Both the position numbers and the translations under genes were made by a program. A model generated the notes under the pieces. That model saw only the letters and a program-made list of their open reading frames with translations. It ran no database searches and was not told the origin of the DNA. From NCBI GenBank assembly GCA_963995525.1, contig OZ023214.1, positions 34,166,198 to 34,230,197 on the forward strand: a stretch of 64,000 nucleotides of DNA, written 5' to 3'. The DNA is from Escarpia spicata. Its lineage: Eukaryota > Annelida > Polychaeta > Sabellida > Siboglinidae. Of this stretch, positions 25,517 to 38,350 are shown in pieces; the stretch's first letter is position 1; each line of letters opens with the position of its first letter.

Positions 25517-27330
25517 CGGTCAACCATAATCTAGAGGATTCAGGCTCCTGATTTGTGGGAACCCCTGGGCAGCAGTCTGCCCTGCGCTAAAACCGGCGCT
25601 AGTTTGGGTGGCAACATTGAATTTTTTATATTAAATCAGACAAAACTGTACAATTTGGATTGGTAATAACATTCGCGGTCCAGTCATTGGGATAGTCAAG
25701 AGTACACATGTAATTAAACCTACGTAATTTGCTTAAATTAATTTTCATTGCGTGAAGCGAAGCGTGAATGAATCATCTGGATTAGCATGTAACCAGTATT
25801 TCCTATATATTACGTCACAATCGTATCATTTATCCTGGTTTATTGAAATGCTGCAAGGTATTATAGCAACTGCAGACATTGAAAGTCATTTCTCTATTAA
25901 GACACTAACCACAGCCTCGCAGAATCACATACAGCGGTGCTGTCAGATGTAACACTTGGAGTGATATTTCGCAACGCGAATCCGGCATTCACAATGAAGC
26001 TCGGCCAAAAATAACTGTTGACTAAGAATGGAGCGAGGACACTGAGCAGCGGGAATCAAAAAAAGACGATTGAGCTTTTGTTTGGGTGTAATTGTTGTGG
26101 GGGTGTTTAAGGAAATGAATCCGCCGAACTGATTAATAATGCAGGAATATGCATCATCACAATACCCTGCAAACCGTGTGAAAGTATGTTGTCCATAAAC
26201 AGTAACGTTTATCCATACCTATTACCTGCACTTCACAAACATACATGAATATATCAACGACAGTGTCATATACATATTAAACAACGTGTTATTTTTAATA
26301 TAAAAAATATATGCTATAATTAGATAATCAAATTCATGAAAAAGTGCATTTCTAGCATAGACCAACATTGATCGCTGCCATATAGGAGCCACCCAGGTAA
26401 TTAAATTACAACCTCGTGCATTTAATGTTTGCGGAAGATGTGTATTTTCTGTGTGTTATAAGTATACCAATGTAAGATAGATATGGTAGTTTTGATCCCT
26501 TAGCAATACATAGTCTAGCAGTTCATGCCATGGCCCCAACCGGATACTTAGCTGATATCCGAACGACATATATCACATTGGACTAACCCAAGAGAGCATA
26601 TCATTTCGTACTACGGCAGTAAGTGAATACTTAAACTGGCGAGGTTCTTTGAACCGCTGGGGTGTGACTCTCAGGGACTTTGTGTGCAAGATTTGAATAC
26701 GTCCTATTAAACTGGTGCGTGTTGAAATGTTCGCTGCCATGGGGGGGGGGGTCGTTGCCTGAAAGCTCGCTACTACTATTGACTTCATTCGTGGACAGTG
26801 TCCACCGCTCTGACAATTCAGCTTATGAGTTGTGGCGTGTCCACACAACAAATCGCAAGAAATGATAAACTTTAAGCCCGTTCATAATGTACATTTGTTC
26901 GCTCGCAACGCCGCGCGTCCTTTTTGCAATTGTCCCGTGCTGCATAACTGTCGTACACTTGAAGTTAATTCTGTGTAGACGCAGCATGGGTTACTTCGGA
27001 CTAACCGCATTATTTACGAACCCCCTCCTAAGGCGAACCGCCGGTAAAATGCATGAATCTGCCAAATATCCCGCTCGCCGAATACCTACTCTTACCAGAG
27101 ATGGCGCAACCATCCTGCCATAAGAACTGTTCGGTCAATTTAAATTAATAGGAAAACGCAGCGGATTCTTGTTTAGCAGGGAATGTATTTTAAGTGGCAA
27201 ATGCATCTAGTAGAAGCGTTTAGTCGATATATGTTTCCTAATATTTCAGAAAGGACGATGTTAGATGTATCTCTAAAAACGTAAGTTCTTATATTGCGCA
27301 GTATCCAGAGCTTAGGACTGTTCAAAGCGC
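25517..27330. other. No recognised gene
   Basis: Open frames reach only about 90 codons and have no familiar motifs. A G9 homopolymer lies near 26741. Nothing else noted. Confidence 0.3.
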
Positions 27331-27463
27331 TTTACGTTTTATTTTCTGGCAGACGTGTTCAGTTGAACACCATCTCGACTTCTCTGACACGGCAGCACAG
27401 GATTCGAAGCAGAGTTCTTTCTACCGAGGGTCCAGTGCTCTATCCACTGCGCCACTGCGCTCC
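27330..27463 (-). mobile_element. tRNA-derived SINE relic or tRNA pseudogene
   Basis: On the minus strand the segment begins GGAGCGCAGTGGCGCAGTGG with an A-box-like GGCGCAGTGGATAGAGC and, 33 bp on, a B-box-like GCTTCGAATCC. The acceptor and T stems do not pair well, so it is not a working tRNA gene. About 60 bp of non-tRNA sequence ending in AAAATAAAACG follows, as expected of a short SINE. Confidence 0.55.
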
Positions 27464-29469
27464 ACGTCATCAATGTAGCTCTATGCGGATAAATGACTTT
27501 AAAGATAGCAATATAACAGCAAAGAGCCAAAGAACTGTCCGAACGCATAACAATCAATGAATGCCAGCGAGAGTTGTTTCCAAACATGTTGGTTCTATTG
27601 CAATTGTGCACTTCCGGTTTCATCGTATGAGTGCGCGATAACAGCCCATGTATTTGAACGGTTGAAGACTTCCATGCGCACCAGTATTCAGTGTTTCTGC
27701 CCGAAGGGTAAAAGGGTAAAATTACGTACCCAAAAATATTTCTAGGGTACAGATACGTACCCAAAATAAATCCAGATTTTAACATTCTGTGCATAGAAAC
27801 TCATACTTGATGACGTTTTTAATGATGAAGGATGAGCCCATGCCAACACATTTATGCTAGCTATTCTGTGATTGGCTAGACGTGGTACACCCTGTATTCA
27901 CTGCGGGAATGAAGCCTTCATCTCAGGATAGAAAATGGCATACCGGTATATTAGTAGGCTTAGTGTAAAGAATTCGGCGTGCTGTCATGGCCGTACATTT
28001 TTCGCTATGTTTTCGAGTACATCCGGTATTAATTGTTTCTTGGTGAAAAAAAATAACACAACAAGATACCATACTACATCATGAATCGGACTATTTATTC
28101 TAAAATGTGAAGGCATGTTTACAATTTTCCTGCCGACTGTTACATTTGTCATTCATTCTCCTACGAAACATGGACATGATCACTATGAGCCAGGCGGGAT
28201 TTCCCACTCCAAATGCCAGGAAATCGCTTCTCCGAGAATCTAGAAATCCATTTTTTTCTGGGTGAGGACCAGACCCCCCCCCCACCAATCGGGGCGCCTA
28301 CGGCACCCGTGGCAGGCGCCTGCCAGTTCCGTAACAAAATTATTTTTTTCTGACCGAAACCTTGTCAGTATGGGTCAAGACCGAGTCATCGCTAACCCTC
28401 CTCACGATTCAGTACGATGCCCCTATTTACTTCAATCAATTTTTAGATTGTTTTGCTGACCTTTCCCACGAAACTGCAATTAGAGGCCCTCATAATGAAC
28501 GCTGATGCACTCAGGCGCCTGAAGACTTTAATGCGGGCCCCATTATTGGTCAAGATCGCCTGTCAACACAAACCCTCATGCACATCCATAAAGATGGCCC
28601 TATTGACAGCAATCAAACAGTAGAATATTTACAAATCGTTACTCTCAATGAAAACACAATCAAACAAACTCATATACGAACACTGAATGTCATTTCAAGT
28701 GTTGTTGATAGTCATTCATATGTAGTCGTATGTTTATCATTTATCTGTGTTACCACTTAGATCAGTATTGGTCATGACGTCTCCTTTATCATTATAATCA
28801 TCATTATTATTGGTGGGGAGCATTGACGAGTCGATTCTATAAGGATCGATTGTATATATAGTAAAGCAGGTCAGTCACTTCAGCGTCAAAGTGGTCACGT
28901 ATCAGCCTCTTTGGTTCCTCTTTTTTTTGCAACGAGTATCCATGAAAGAGTAATATTGACATGGAGTATCCAGTGTGACGATAGCAGTGACCAGTACGTT
29001 GGAGATGTAACTGTCGAATCATGTTTGAGTATGTCTACGTCTCCAAACACGTCTTTGTTTCTCATTAGACATTTAGACACTTCCTGCGCATGTTGGTGGT
29101 CTTTTGAGAGGGGCCAGTTCCATAAAGTAATACACTTTTTCGAAGATGTTACCGAATGTTGTCAATCTGATGGATATTCATAGTTTAAACTTCCATGCAT
29201 GACCCAGCTTTCTACTTGCCGATTAACTCCCTTAGATTGTGCTGCGTACCCAGGTATGCAGACACCGGAAGTCATCTATTTCCTCACGTTCTTCAACACT
29301 AGCAGTCTTTTTACAGTGCATTCGTCGTATGGAGTGACGGTGATGACTTTCATAGCCAATTCAACAATTCCTGCATTGTTCTTGACATGTTTTAGTTAAT
29401 TCTACGCATTACTTGATGCTATAAATAATCAGGACTGTAATTATCGTTGGTGTAACTGCAGTCTCGTGT
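27464..29469. other. No recognised gene; one probable repeat end
   Basis: The minus strand around 28180-28330 reads GGGGGGGGTCTGGTCCTCACCC followed by an A-run and a TTCTCGGAGAAGCGATTTCC motif. This resembles ends of a dispersed invertebrate DNA element, from recall only. Open frames elsewhere are short. Confidence 0.3.
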
Positions 29470-29511
29470 GTGGAGGTGCGCGTGCGTGCGTGATTGCGTG
29501 CTTGCGTGTGT

Positions 29512-29549
<38 letters not shown>

Positions 29550-29637
29550 GCTTGTGCGTGTGTGTGTGTGTGTGTGCGTGTGCGTGTGTTTGTGTTTGTG
29601 TTTGTGTTTGTGTTTGTGTTTGTGCTTGTATATGTGT
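29470..29637. repeat. GT-rich compound microsatellite
   Basis: Runs of GCGT, TG and TTTGTG units in sequence, interrupted and therefore older than the perfect TG tracts elsewhere in the window. Confidence 0.95.
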
Positions 29638-29825
29638 TAACTTCCGGATAATCTTCCATAGACATTTTCGATGCTTTTTGGAGCATTACTAAAACAAAAT
29701 AAATATGCACACAACGTCAATATAATTCCCTTTATATATGTACCAGTAACGTTACTTGGTACAAATCATGCATAAATATGAAATTATATATGCTGTGTAA
29801 TGAAAACAGTAACATCACATGACGT

Positions 29826-29982
29826 CGTTCGTTCGTTCTTTTGTTCGTTCGTTCTTTCGTTCGTGCTTTTGTTCTTTTGTTCGTTCGTTCGTTCGTTCGT
29901 TCGTTCATTCTTACGTTCGTTCGTTCGTTCGTTCGTTCGTTCGTTCGTTCGTTCGTTCGTTCGTTCTTTCGTTCGTGCTTTT
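29826..29982. repeat. (GTTC)n tetranucleotide repeat
   Basis: About 39 units of TTCG with scattered TTTG, TTAC and CTTT variants. Its translation gives artefactual Ser-Phe-Val-Arg repeats. Confidence 0.97.
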
Positions 29983-31185
29983 GCTCATGCTGACAATTCG
30001 CCGATATAAAATTACCAGTTATTTAATAAAACGTTTCTTCTACTTATTTTCGGTAACATGGATTACATGACTCAAATTGCATATGTACAGCGGATAGTGC
30101 GTGTCTGTTTTATATCTTATTTTATAGATTTTACAAGAATCCTTGTCGGGCCAGTTTCAGTGCTGGGTACATTCCCGGTTATAAGACCCACGCCTGTACT
30201 GACGCGGTGGTCCATGCATAAGCGCAACCATCCAGCCACTGTTTAACCTCGCCCAACAATGGGCTTTGTCACTCGTTTACACAGAAGATGATCGCGCTGG
30301 TTAGTTGTTCTCGACTGTTATCGATTGTTTCGGTGTTTCGGGTTGCCAATTTAATGTCTGTCTGTGTCGTCTCGCTGCATTCGGGGTAGGTTCACTACAC
30401 CACGTTGCGTGGGTCTTAGCTGCAGACACACCGCGAAGCATATCGCACCGTTCTTCAGTCAACGCAGTGCAGACGCTGTTTTGTCTGTTGAGTTTTGCCC
30501 GGCGTGTTGTTGATCGGAGGCTGGTAACGTGAATGAGTAATCAGTGTTTAGCTAGGGTCAGACAGTGAGACACCTCACCACGTCCACACACTTCGGACGA
30601 TGTCTCTGTCCTGTTTCCATGTAATCAAGTGACGAACGTTTCAACATTAGGCAGTTTCAGCCACACGTTCGTGTCCCAAACATTTACGCGCTACTAACTG
30701 TATTTTTTGGCCTGAACTGTTTCAGGTGCTGACATAACATGTATCACGTATTGTCGAGATGCCATTATCAACAACAATGTATTATGTATAAAATGTATAA
30801 TAACACAAAAAAACGCGAAATATTTACTCAAATAATATATTATCGGTTAAAATAATAAACATATATAGTGGTGACATTGCGAGCCGTTAGTAGCCCGTCA
30901 ATAATAAACTGGCCGTGAATTTGTAAGAATCGTGACCTGCTTCTAGAGAACACAAACACTGAAACGTCTGATCAGTATTAACAAATGGGGCTCAGACTCA
31001 GACTCATTTATTTTGACCGAATAAGTATAATACAATCAATAGATAAAATAAAATAAATGGTCACTGAGACTCCCATTAAGACATTAAGTACGTCGCTAAC
31101 ATGGGAGCCACCTCTATTTTGGAAAACAATTGAAAATAACGATATATTAAACATTATGAATAACAGTAATAATAATTTAATTATA
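29983..31185. other. No recognised gene
   Basis: No supported gene. 30850-31260 is AT-rich and ends in TA/TACA runs before the gap. Confidence 0.3.
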
Positions 31186-31300
31186 ATTATTATATTGATG
31201 TATACATACATATTATTATACACATACATATATACATATATATTAATTACATAAATAAATAAATAACTATACACGTATGCCTGCCTAATTTCGACAGATG

Positions 31301-31500
31301 NNNNNNNNNNNNNNNNNNNNNNNNNNNNNNNNNNNNNNNNNNNNNNNNNNNNNNNNNNNNNNNNNNNNNNNNNNNNNNNNNNNNNNNNNNNNNNNNNNNN
31401 NNNNNNNNNNNNNNNNNNNNNNNNNNNNNNNNNNNNNNNNNNNNNNNNNNNNNNNNNNNNNNNNNNNNNNNNNNNNNNNNNNNNNNNNNNNNNNNNNNNN
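31301..31500. other. Scaffold gap of exactly 200 N
   Basis: Second 200 N placeholder, with low-complexity TC sequence directly on its right side. Confidence 0.98.
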
Positions 31501-31962
31501 CCTCGCTCTCCCTTTCACACTCTCTCCCCTCTCCCTTCCTTCTCTCCTTCTCTCCCTCTCTCCCTCTCTCCCTCTCTCCCTCTATCACCCTATCACTCTC
31601 TTACTCTCCCACTCCTTCCCTCTCCCTTTCCCCCTCTATCCGTTTGTCCCTCCCTCCCCTCTTCCTGTTCCCACTCCCCCCTTTTCCTCTCTCCTTCTCT
31701 CCCCTGTCTCCCCTCTCTCACTCTCTCTCTCTCACTCTCTCACTCTCTCACTCTCTCACTCTCTCACTCTCTCACTCTCTCACTCTCTCACTCTCTCACT
31801 CTCTCACTCTCTCACTCTCTCACTCTCTCACTCTTTCCCTCCCCCTCTCCCCTCTCCTCTCTCTCCCTCTCTCCCCTGCCTCTCTCCCTCTCTCTCTAGC
31901 TCTCGCTCTCTCCCTGCCTACCTCCCTCTCTCCCTCCTTCCCACCCCCTCCTCTTCCCCCTC
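31501..31962. repeat. Long TC-rich polypyrimidine tract with (CTCTCTCA)n core
   Basis: The plus strand is almost purely pyrimidine for 460 bp, with a regular CTCTCTCA array from about 31717 to 31834. A strand this asymmetric can form triplex DNA and probably caused the assembly break. Long Ser/Leu/Pro open frames here are artefacts. Confidence 0.97.
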
Positions 31963-32764
31963 CGCTATGTGTCCCTATCTCTCACCATCGGAAGCGTGTG
32001 CTTTCCAACAGGAGGCTGACCATTGTACATATGGTATCTCTGGTCGCTCAATATTGTTCACGTACAAACACAAAAGCTTTGACCAACTGCTGATACAGAT
32101 CTGTAGATTTCTTGTCAGCTTTTACATGGGACAGACAGTTTGTGCATAGACATTTAATTAGAATACGGGCGATGTCCTCTTTCAAAATAATTGCACGAAT
32201 ACGTAAAAGTGGACAATGGTCCAACCTGTCGGCAGTAATTCGAAGCTTGTCTGCCAACGAACCTGGTTTGTTCGGGTTCTGCAATGAATTCGTGAATGAG
32301 AATGAGTCCAATGACAAAGGTCTACTGTCTGGGAGCAGGTCATTGTCCAATAGTTACACTCGGTTTACACACGTATAGGCGTTGTCCAGGCACAACCATT
32401 TAGCAGTAGAAAACACATTCAGAAATAAACACTGGAGCGTTCACTAGAACAATCGGGTACTAAACCCTATAAGTTACAGATTCCGATTATGAAACGAATC
32501 GACAACTCATGTATTAACATCATGACAGGTGCTGTTTTGGCAGATAAATCGAATTGTAAAGAACAAAAACGATCCATATGCCAAAGAAATTTTAGTGACG
32601 AAACAGTTAAACAAATAGACAAAATTCAACACAAAGAACATGGTAAGAATCGAATGTTAATCAAACATTTAAAATCCCACATAACGTCATCGAAAGAAGA
32701 AACAAAGTATGCATTGTAATAAAATGTATCATGAAAATTAAGGTTGAAATTGGCAGGTCATAGA
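31963..32764. other. No confident gene
   Basis: Contains an open frame at 32489-32719 (76 codons, Lys/His/Asn-rich) with no family resemblance. Confidence 0.3.
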
Positions 32765-32965
32765 TAACCGTTGTATCGTTAGAACAACGGAATAGCAAAC
32801 CAGAAAACGGAAACGACCAAGACGCAAGCAGAAAGGATTACACAACGATGTTGCCAAATGCACAGGAGCACCGCGGAAACCACTAACAAACCAGAGAATG
32901 GTGGAATGGTCTAACGGAGGACTGTATCCTGCAGTGGATAGACAAAACCTAGGTGAAAGTTGAAA
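32765..32965 (+). mobile_element. Possible LINE 3' coding relic
   Basis: Plus-strand frames, allowing shifts, give RKRKRPRRKQKGL, NDVAKCTGAP and PLTNQRMVEWSN. These resemble the basic C-terminal tail seen in RTE-like and craniofacial-type LINE proteins (a GRP--RW-DD-----G--W--LA-NR--W pattern). The match is by eye and weak. It could belong to the same family as the fragment at 11952. Confidence 0.35.
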
Positions 32966-34387
<1,422 letters not shown>

Positions 34388-34857
34388 TTACAAAAAGGGA
34401 GTGATTAAAATTAATTGTTATTAAATACAAAATAAAAATTAACACGTTTATAATTGTTTTTATTACACGCGCATAGAATCACAACAGGTTACAATTTTCT
34501 GCGATGCGTAAATATTATATGTTCGTACTCTAGTAAATATCCATGTAATATTCAACTGTGATTTTTTATCGTTTCTTTGTAGCTAGTTGTAATATTGCTG
34601 CGTACGCCAGCACCTGAGTTATAGACAAGAGCATCTGTGCAAGTTGTTTCTGCAGAGACCGTAAAGTAACCGCTGACATAAGTGCTGACGTAAGTATGTT
34701 TTACTCACCGGCCAAATTAGCTAAGTTATGCCTATGAACGAGTGGTATTCTGACATACAATCACGTGATCAATGTGATATGTGAAACACTGACTTATTAA
34801 ACTTAACGATTGCGTACACTTGCGAAAAAAAATGACCGAAACACGTTATACAATATG

Positions 34858-35015
34858 ACAAGATTTAACAAGATTGCCATCGAGAGAATTAACTCTAGAT
34901 GACAGGTGGACAAGGAAGCCCTTTGGCTTATTGAGAGTCCAAACCTTTTATCTACTTGTATCCCTCCCTTCTGAGATACGTGTCGATTTTATGTTTAAAC
35001 ATATTCACGCTACTA
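34858..35015 (-). mobile_element. Older LINE copy, 3' part (left half of split element)
   Basis: This is the reverse complement, with about one substitution in ten, of the 3' end of the plus-strand LINE at 35016-37760. It runs from the AATCTTGTTA tail through GTCCACCTG to the codons near the protein end. It stops at TTCACGCTACTA, and its continuation, CTAGCACCC onward, is found at 37761. The two pieces are one minus-strand insertion split by a later one. Confidence 0.85.
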
Positions 35016-37760
35016 CTTGGGACTGACAGGATATGTAATGTTTAGAAAAGATAGAATAGGAAGAAAGGGAGGTGGAGTTATTTTATATATTAAAGAATCT
35101 ATTCAGGCTTATGAAATAAAATTAGAAAGAGGAGCAGATTGCGAAGAAGCGGTTTGGTGTAACATAGTTACAGGAAACTCAACGTTAACAGTTGGGTTAG
35201 TTTATCGAAGTCCAAACATAAGCATAGAAGAGAATGAAAAAATACAAAACGCTATAAGGGAAGTAAGCAAACGGGACTGTATCATTATGGGGGATTTTAA
35301 CCATGGGCATATACAATGGAAATCTCTACAGAGTATGGGGAGAGAGGACCACAAGTTTTTAGTTTTAGTTCAAGATACATTCCTTTCTCAACATGTGCTA
35401 GAACCAACCAGGGGTGAGAATGTGTTAGACATAGTTTTGTCCTCACAGAATGAATTAGTTGACAATGTCAAGATATGTGAGCCACTGGGGAGTAGCAATC
35501 ACAACCAGATACATTTTACCATCAAAGTAAAATCAGAAAGGAATAGCAAAAAGCAGTATAGGAGAAATTTCCACAAAGGAAGGTATAAGGACATGAGGAA
35601 ATATTTAGCAAAGATAGACTGGAATAAGACACTGAAAAATAAGACGGGAACAGAATGCTGGAATATATTAAAGAGTGAAATTAAGTGCATAATCGATAAA
35701 TTTGTACCCTTCAAAAAACAAGGAAAACGGTCCAAAAAGAAACACTTATCGAAAGAAGCCATTAGAAAATTTAAGTATAAACAAATTATGTGAAAGTCAT
35801 ACAGATGTACTGGAAATGATGAAGACTACAACAATTATAAAGAAGCACTTAACCAAGCTACAGCTGAAATTAGAAATTCAAAGAGAAGCTATGAACAACA
35901 ATTAGCTAGTAATATAAAACATGACAGCAAGAGTTTTTATGCGTATGTTCGTAGCAAACAGAAAGTTCAAGATAAGGTCGGTCCTCTAGAAGATAGTGCT
36001 GGAAATATAATATCAGAGGGATTCATAATGGCAGAAGACCTGAATGAGTACTTTAGTTCAGTGTTTACCAGGGAAGATATTAGTTCACTGCCAATACCAG
36101 AGGCTAAGTTCAAGGGGGCAGATTCAGACTATTTAGGACAATTAATTGTAACCCCGGAAATGGTAGCTAAGAAAATAAGGGCTACGAAGGATAATAAATC
36201 ACCTGGAGTGGATGGTATTCCACCCAAACTACTATTGGAAATTGTAGAACAAATTGGCATACCACTTGCAACAGTTTTCAACTTGTCATTAGAAGAGGGA
36301 GTGGTTCCTTTAGAATGGAAAGAAGCAAACATTATACCGTTATTCAAAAAAGGTTCGAGAAACAAGTCAGAGAACTATAGACCAGTGAGTTTAACATCAG
36401 TGATTTGTAAATTATTAGAAAGACTAATTAAAGATCACATGGTGGATTTTCTTGTTAAACAAAACTTGATAAACCCATCTCAACATGGTTTTTTTAAAGC
36501 GAGGTCATGCTTAACAAATATGTTATGTTTTTTGGAAGACATCACTAAGTGGGTAGATGAGGGATCACCAGTAGATATCGTCTACTTAGATTTTCAAAAA
36601 GCTTTTGACAAAGTACCACATCAAAGATTACTGCTTAAACTAAAGGCCCATGGCATAGGAAATGGTATAATAAACTGGATAGAACAATGGCTGATTGACA
36701 GAAGACAACGTGTAGTATTTGATGGGGAGGCTTCAAACTGGAAATCGGTATTGAGTGGGGTACCACAGGGATCAGTATTAGGTCCTATATTATTCTTAAT
36801 ATACATCAACGATTTGGATGATGAAATAACAAGCAAGGTGTTGAAATTTGCGGATGATACAAAAGTGTTTAGAAGGATTAAAAGTGATGGAGATAGACAG
36901 CATTTACAAGATGATCTTGACAGGTTGATCAAATGGTCTGAAAAGTGGCAAATGATGTTCAATTTTGGGAAATGTAAATGCCTCCACATAGGACATGGGA
37001 ACGAAGAAGTAGAATATACAATGGGGGGGTACTGTACTAAGTACTACTGTAAAAGAAAAGGACTTAGGGTTAACCGTTAGTGCTGATATGAAGATTTCAG
37101 AGCAGTGTGGAATTGCAGCTTCAAAGGGAAATCAAATCCTTGGATTAATTAGGCGAAACATAACGTATAAGGAAAAAGAGCTAATAATACCGCTGTATAA
37201 AACAATAGTTAGGCCTCATTTAGAATATTGTATTCAAGCGTGGAGGCCATATCGCAGGAAGGACATAGATATGCTAGAAAGAGTGCAGAGGAGAGCAACT
37301 AAAATGATACCAAATCTGAGGGATCTTAGTTATGAAATACGCCTAAAAAATGCGGTTTAACAACACTAGAGACCAGGAGATTGAGAGGAGATCAGATAGA
37401 AGTGTTTAAAATATTGAAGGGTTATGAAAATATTGATAGAAATATGTTTTTCTCAGTTAAGAAAGATAGAAGGACTAGAGGACATGATCTTGCATTAGCA
37501 AAGGAGCAGAGTAGATTGGATATAAGAAAGTTTTCATTTTCACAAAGGACTGTAAATGAATGGAACAGATTACCTGCTGATTGTGTGGGTGCTAGTAGCG
37601 TGAATATGTTTTAAAATAAAATCGACACATACCTCAGACGGGCGGGATACACATAGATAAAAGGGTCGGATTCTCGATAAGCCAAGGGTTTCTTGTCCAC
37701 CTGCTACCTAGAGTTAATTCTCTGGGTGGCAATCTTGTTAAATCTTGTTAAATCTTGTTA
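35016..37760 (+). mobile_element. Young non-LTR retrotransposon, copy 1, inserted into an older copy
   Basis: It starts abruptly inside the endonuclease domain (5' truncation) and continues through reverse transcriptase, a C-terminal region and a short 3' untranslated region. It ends in three perfect AATCTTGTTA units (37731-37760). The flanking TACTA occurs at 35011-35015 and again at 37759-37763, a probable 5-bp target duplication. Short tandem 3' repeats instead of poly(A) are known in CR1/L2-type LINEs, and the protein motifs fit the Jockey/CR1 group; exact clade not established. Copy 2 lies at 54799-56646. Confidence 0.9.
35017..37616 (+). pseudogene. LINE ORF2-type endonuclease/reverse transcriptase, copy 1, disrupted
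   Basis: The endonuclease part (35017-35793) has IIMGDFNHGHIQWKS and a C-terminal SNH (SSNHNQIHF), matching the APE-type GDFN and S-H motifs; the N-terminal catalytic Glu region is lost. A TGA at 35791 interrupts the frame, which resumes at once and runs through the RT domain (36028-37080). RT features are the SPGVDGIPPKLL fingers, LDFQKAFDKVPH, SGVPQGSVLGPILF and the catalytic FADDTKVF. A seventh G in a homopolymer at 37023 shifts the frame, and one A fewer near 37350 shifts it again, by comparison with copy 2. The C-terminal block continues to about 37614. It would nick target DNA and reverse transcribe its own RNA if intact. Confidence 0.9.
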
Positions 37761-37985
37761 CTAGCACCCAAACAATCAGCAGATAATCTGTTCCATTCAT
37801 TTACAGTCCTTTGTGAAAATGAGAACGTTCTTATATCTGCTCTGCTCCTTTGCTAATGTAACTTCATGTCATCTAGTCCTTCTATCTTTCTTAACTGAGA
37901 AAAATATTTCTATCAATAGTTTCATAACCATTCAATAATTTAAACACTTCCATCTGATCTCGTCTCAATATCCTGGTTTCTAGTT
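37761..37985 (-). mobile_element. Older LINE copy, coding part (right half of split element)
   Basis: Reverse complement of the C-terminal coding region of the young LINE (compare 37365-37600), with divergence and small indels. Read minus strand, it contains equivalents of TRRLRGDQ, YENIDRN and SVKKDRRTRG. It ends near 37985 at CTAGT, presumably its own 5' truncation point. Confidence 0.85.
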
Positions 37986-37989
37986 CCTA

Positions 37990-38350
37990 GGGGTAAGACC
38001 ACATTAAGGATTCGTCCGCCATTACCGACCGAAAGAATGCCCTTGACAATACCGTTTTGGTGTGATGTGTGAATTTTGTTCGAGCACTTTGACACGGCAC
38101 ATGTTAGTCCAGTGAATACTGAATGTACTACTGCATTAGATCGTTCACGAGGTAGCAATAAATATACGCTAGTTGCTCGCGTATTCACACTGTGGCTATT
38201 TTGCAGCACTCACCAATATTTCAAAATCTGTCACCAGATTGGAGCAAAATTGAGGGGTTTCATTCAAGAAAATCGTAAGATATTTTTTGTAGGAAATGAA
38301 GGAAACGTTACAATGGCCGCCTATGTAAAATTCAAATGTGGTCTTACCCC
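37990..38350. mobile_element. Small inverted-repeat element (MITE-like), 361 bp
   Basis: The ends are GGGGTAAGACCACATT (37990) and its exact reverse complement AATGTGGTCTTACCCC (to 38350), a 16-bp terminal inverted repeat. No coding content is expected. No clear target duplication is visible. It abuts the truncated end of the old LINE copy, so one of the two may have used the other as a target. Confidence 0.65.

Noticed and set aside
29799..30009. Ser-Phe-Val-Arg repeat protein
   Set aside because: It is a translation of the (GTTC)n repeat.
31298..32149. 283-codon Ser/Leu/Pro-rich open frame
   Set aside because: It runs through the N gap and polypyrimidine repeat; it has no coding character.
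34858..37985. Twin-priming inversion of a single LINE insertion
   Set aside because: The inverted pieces are 3' sequences, more diverged than the central copy, and they join to each other across it, so two successive insertions explain the structure better.
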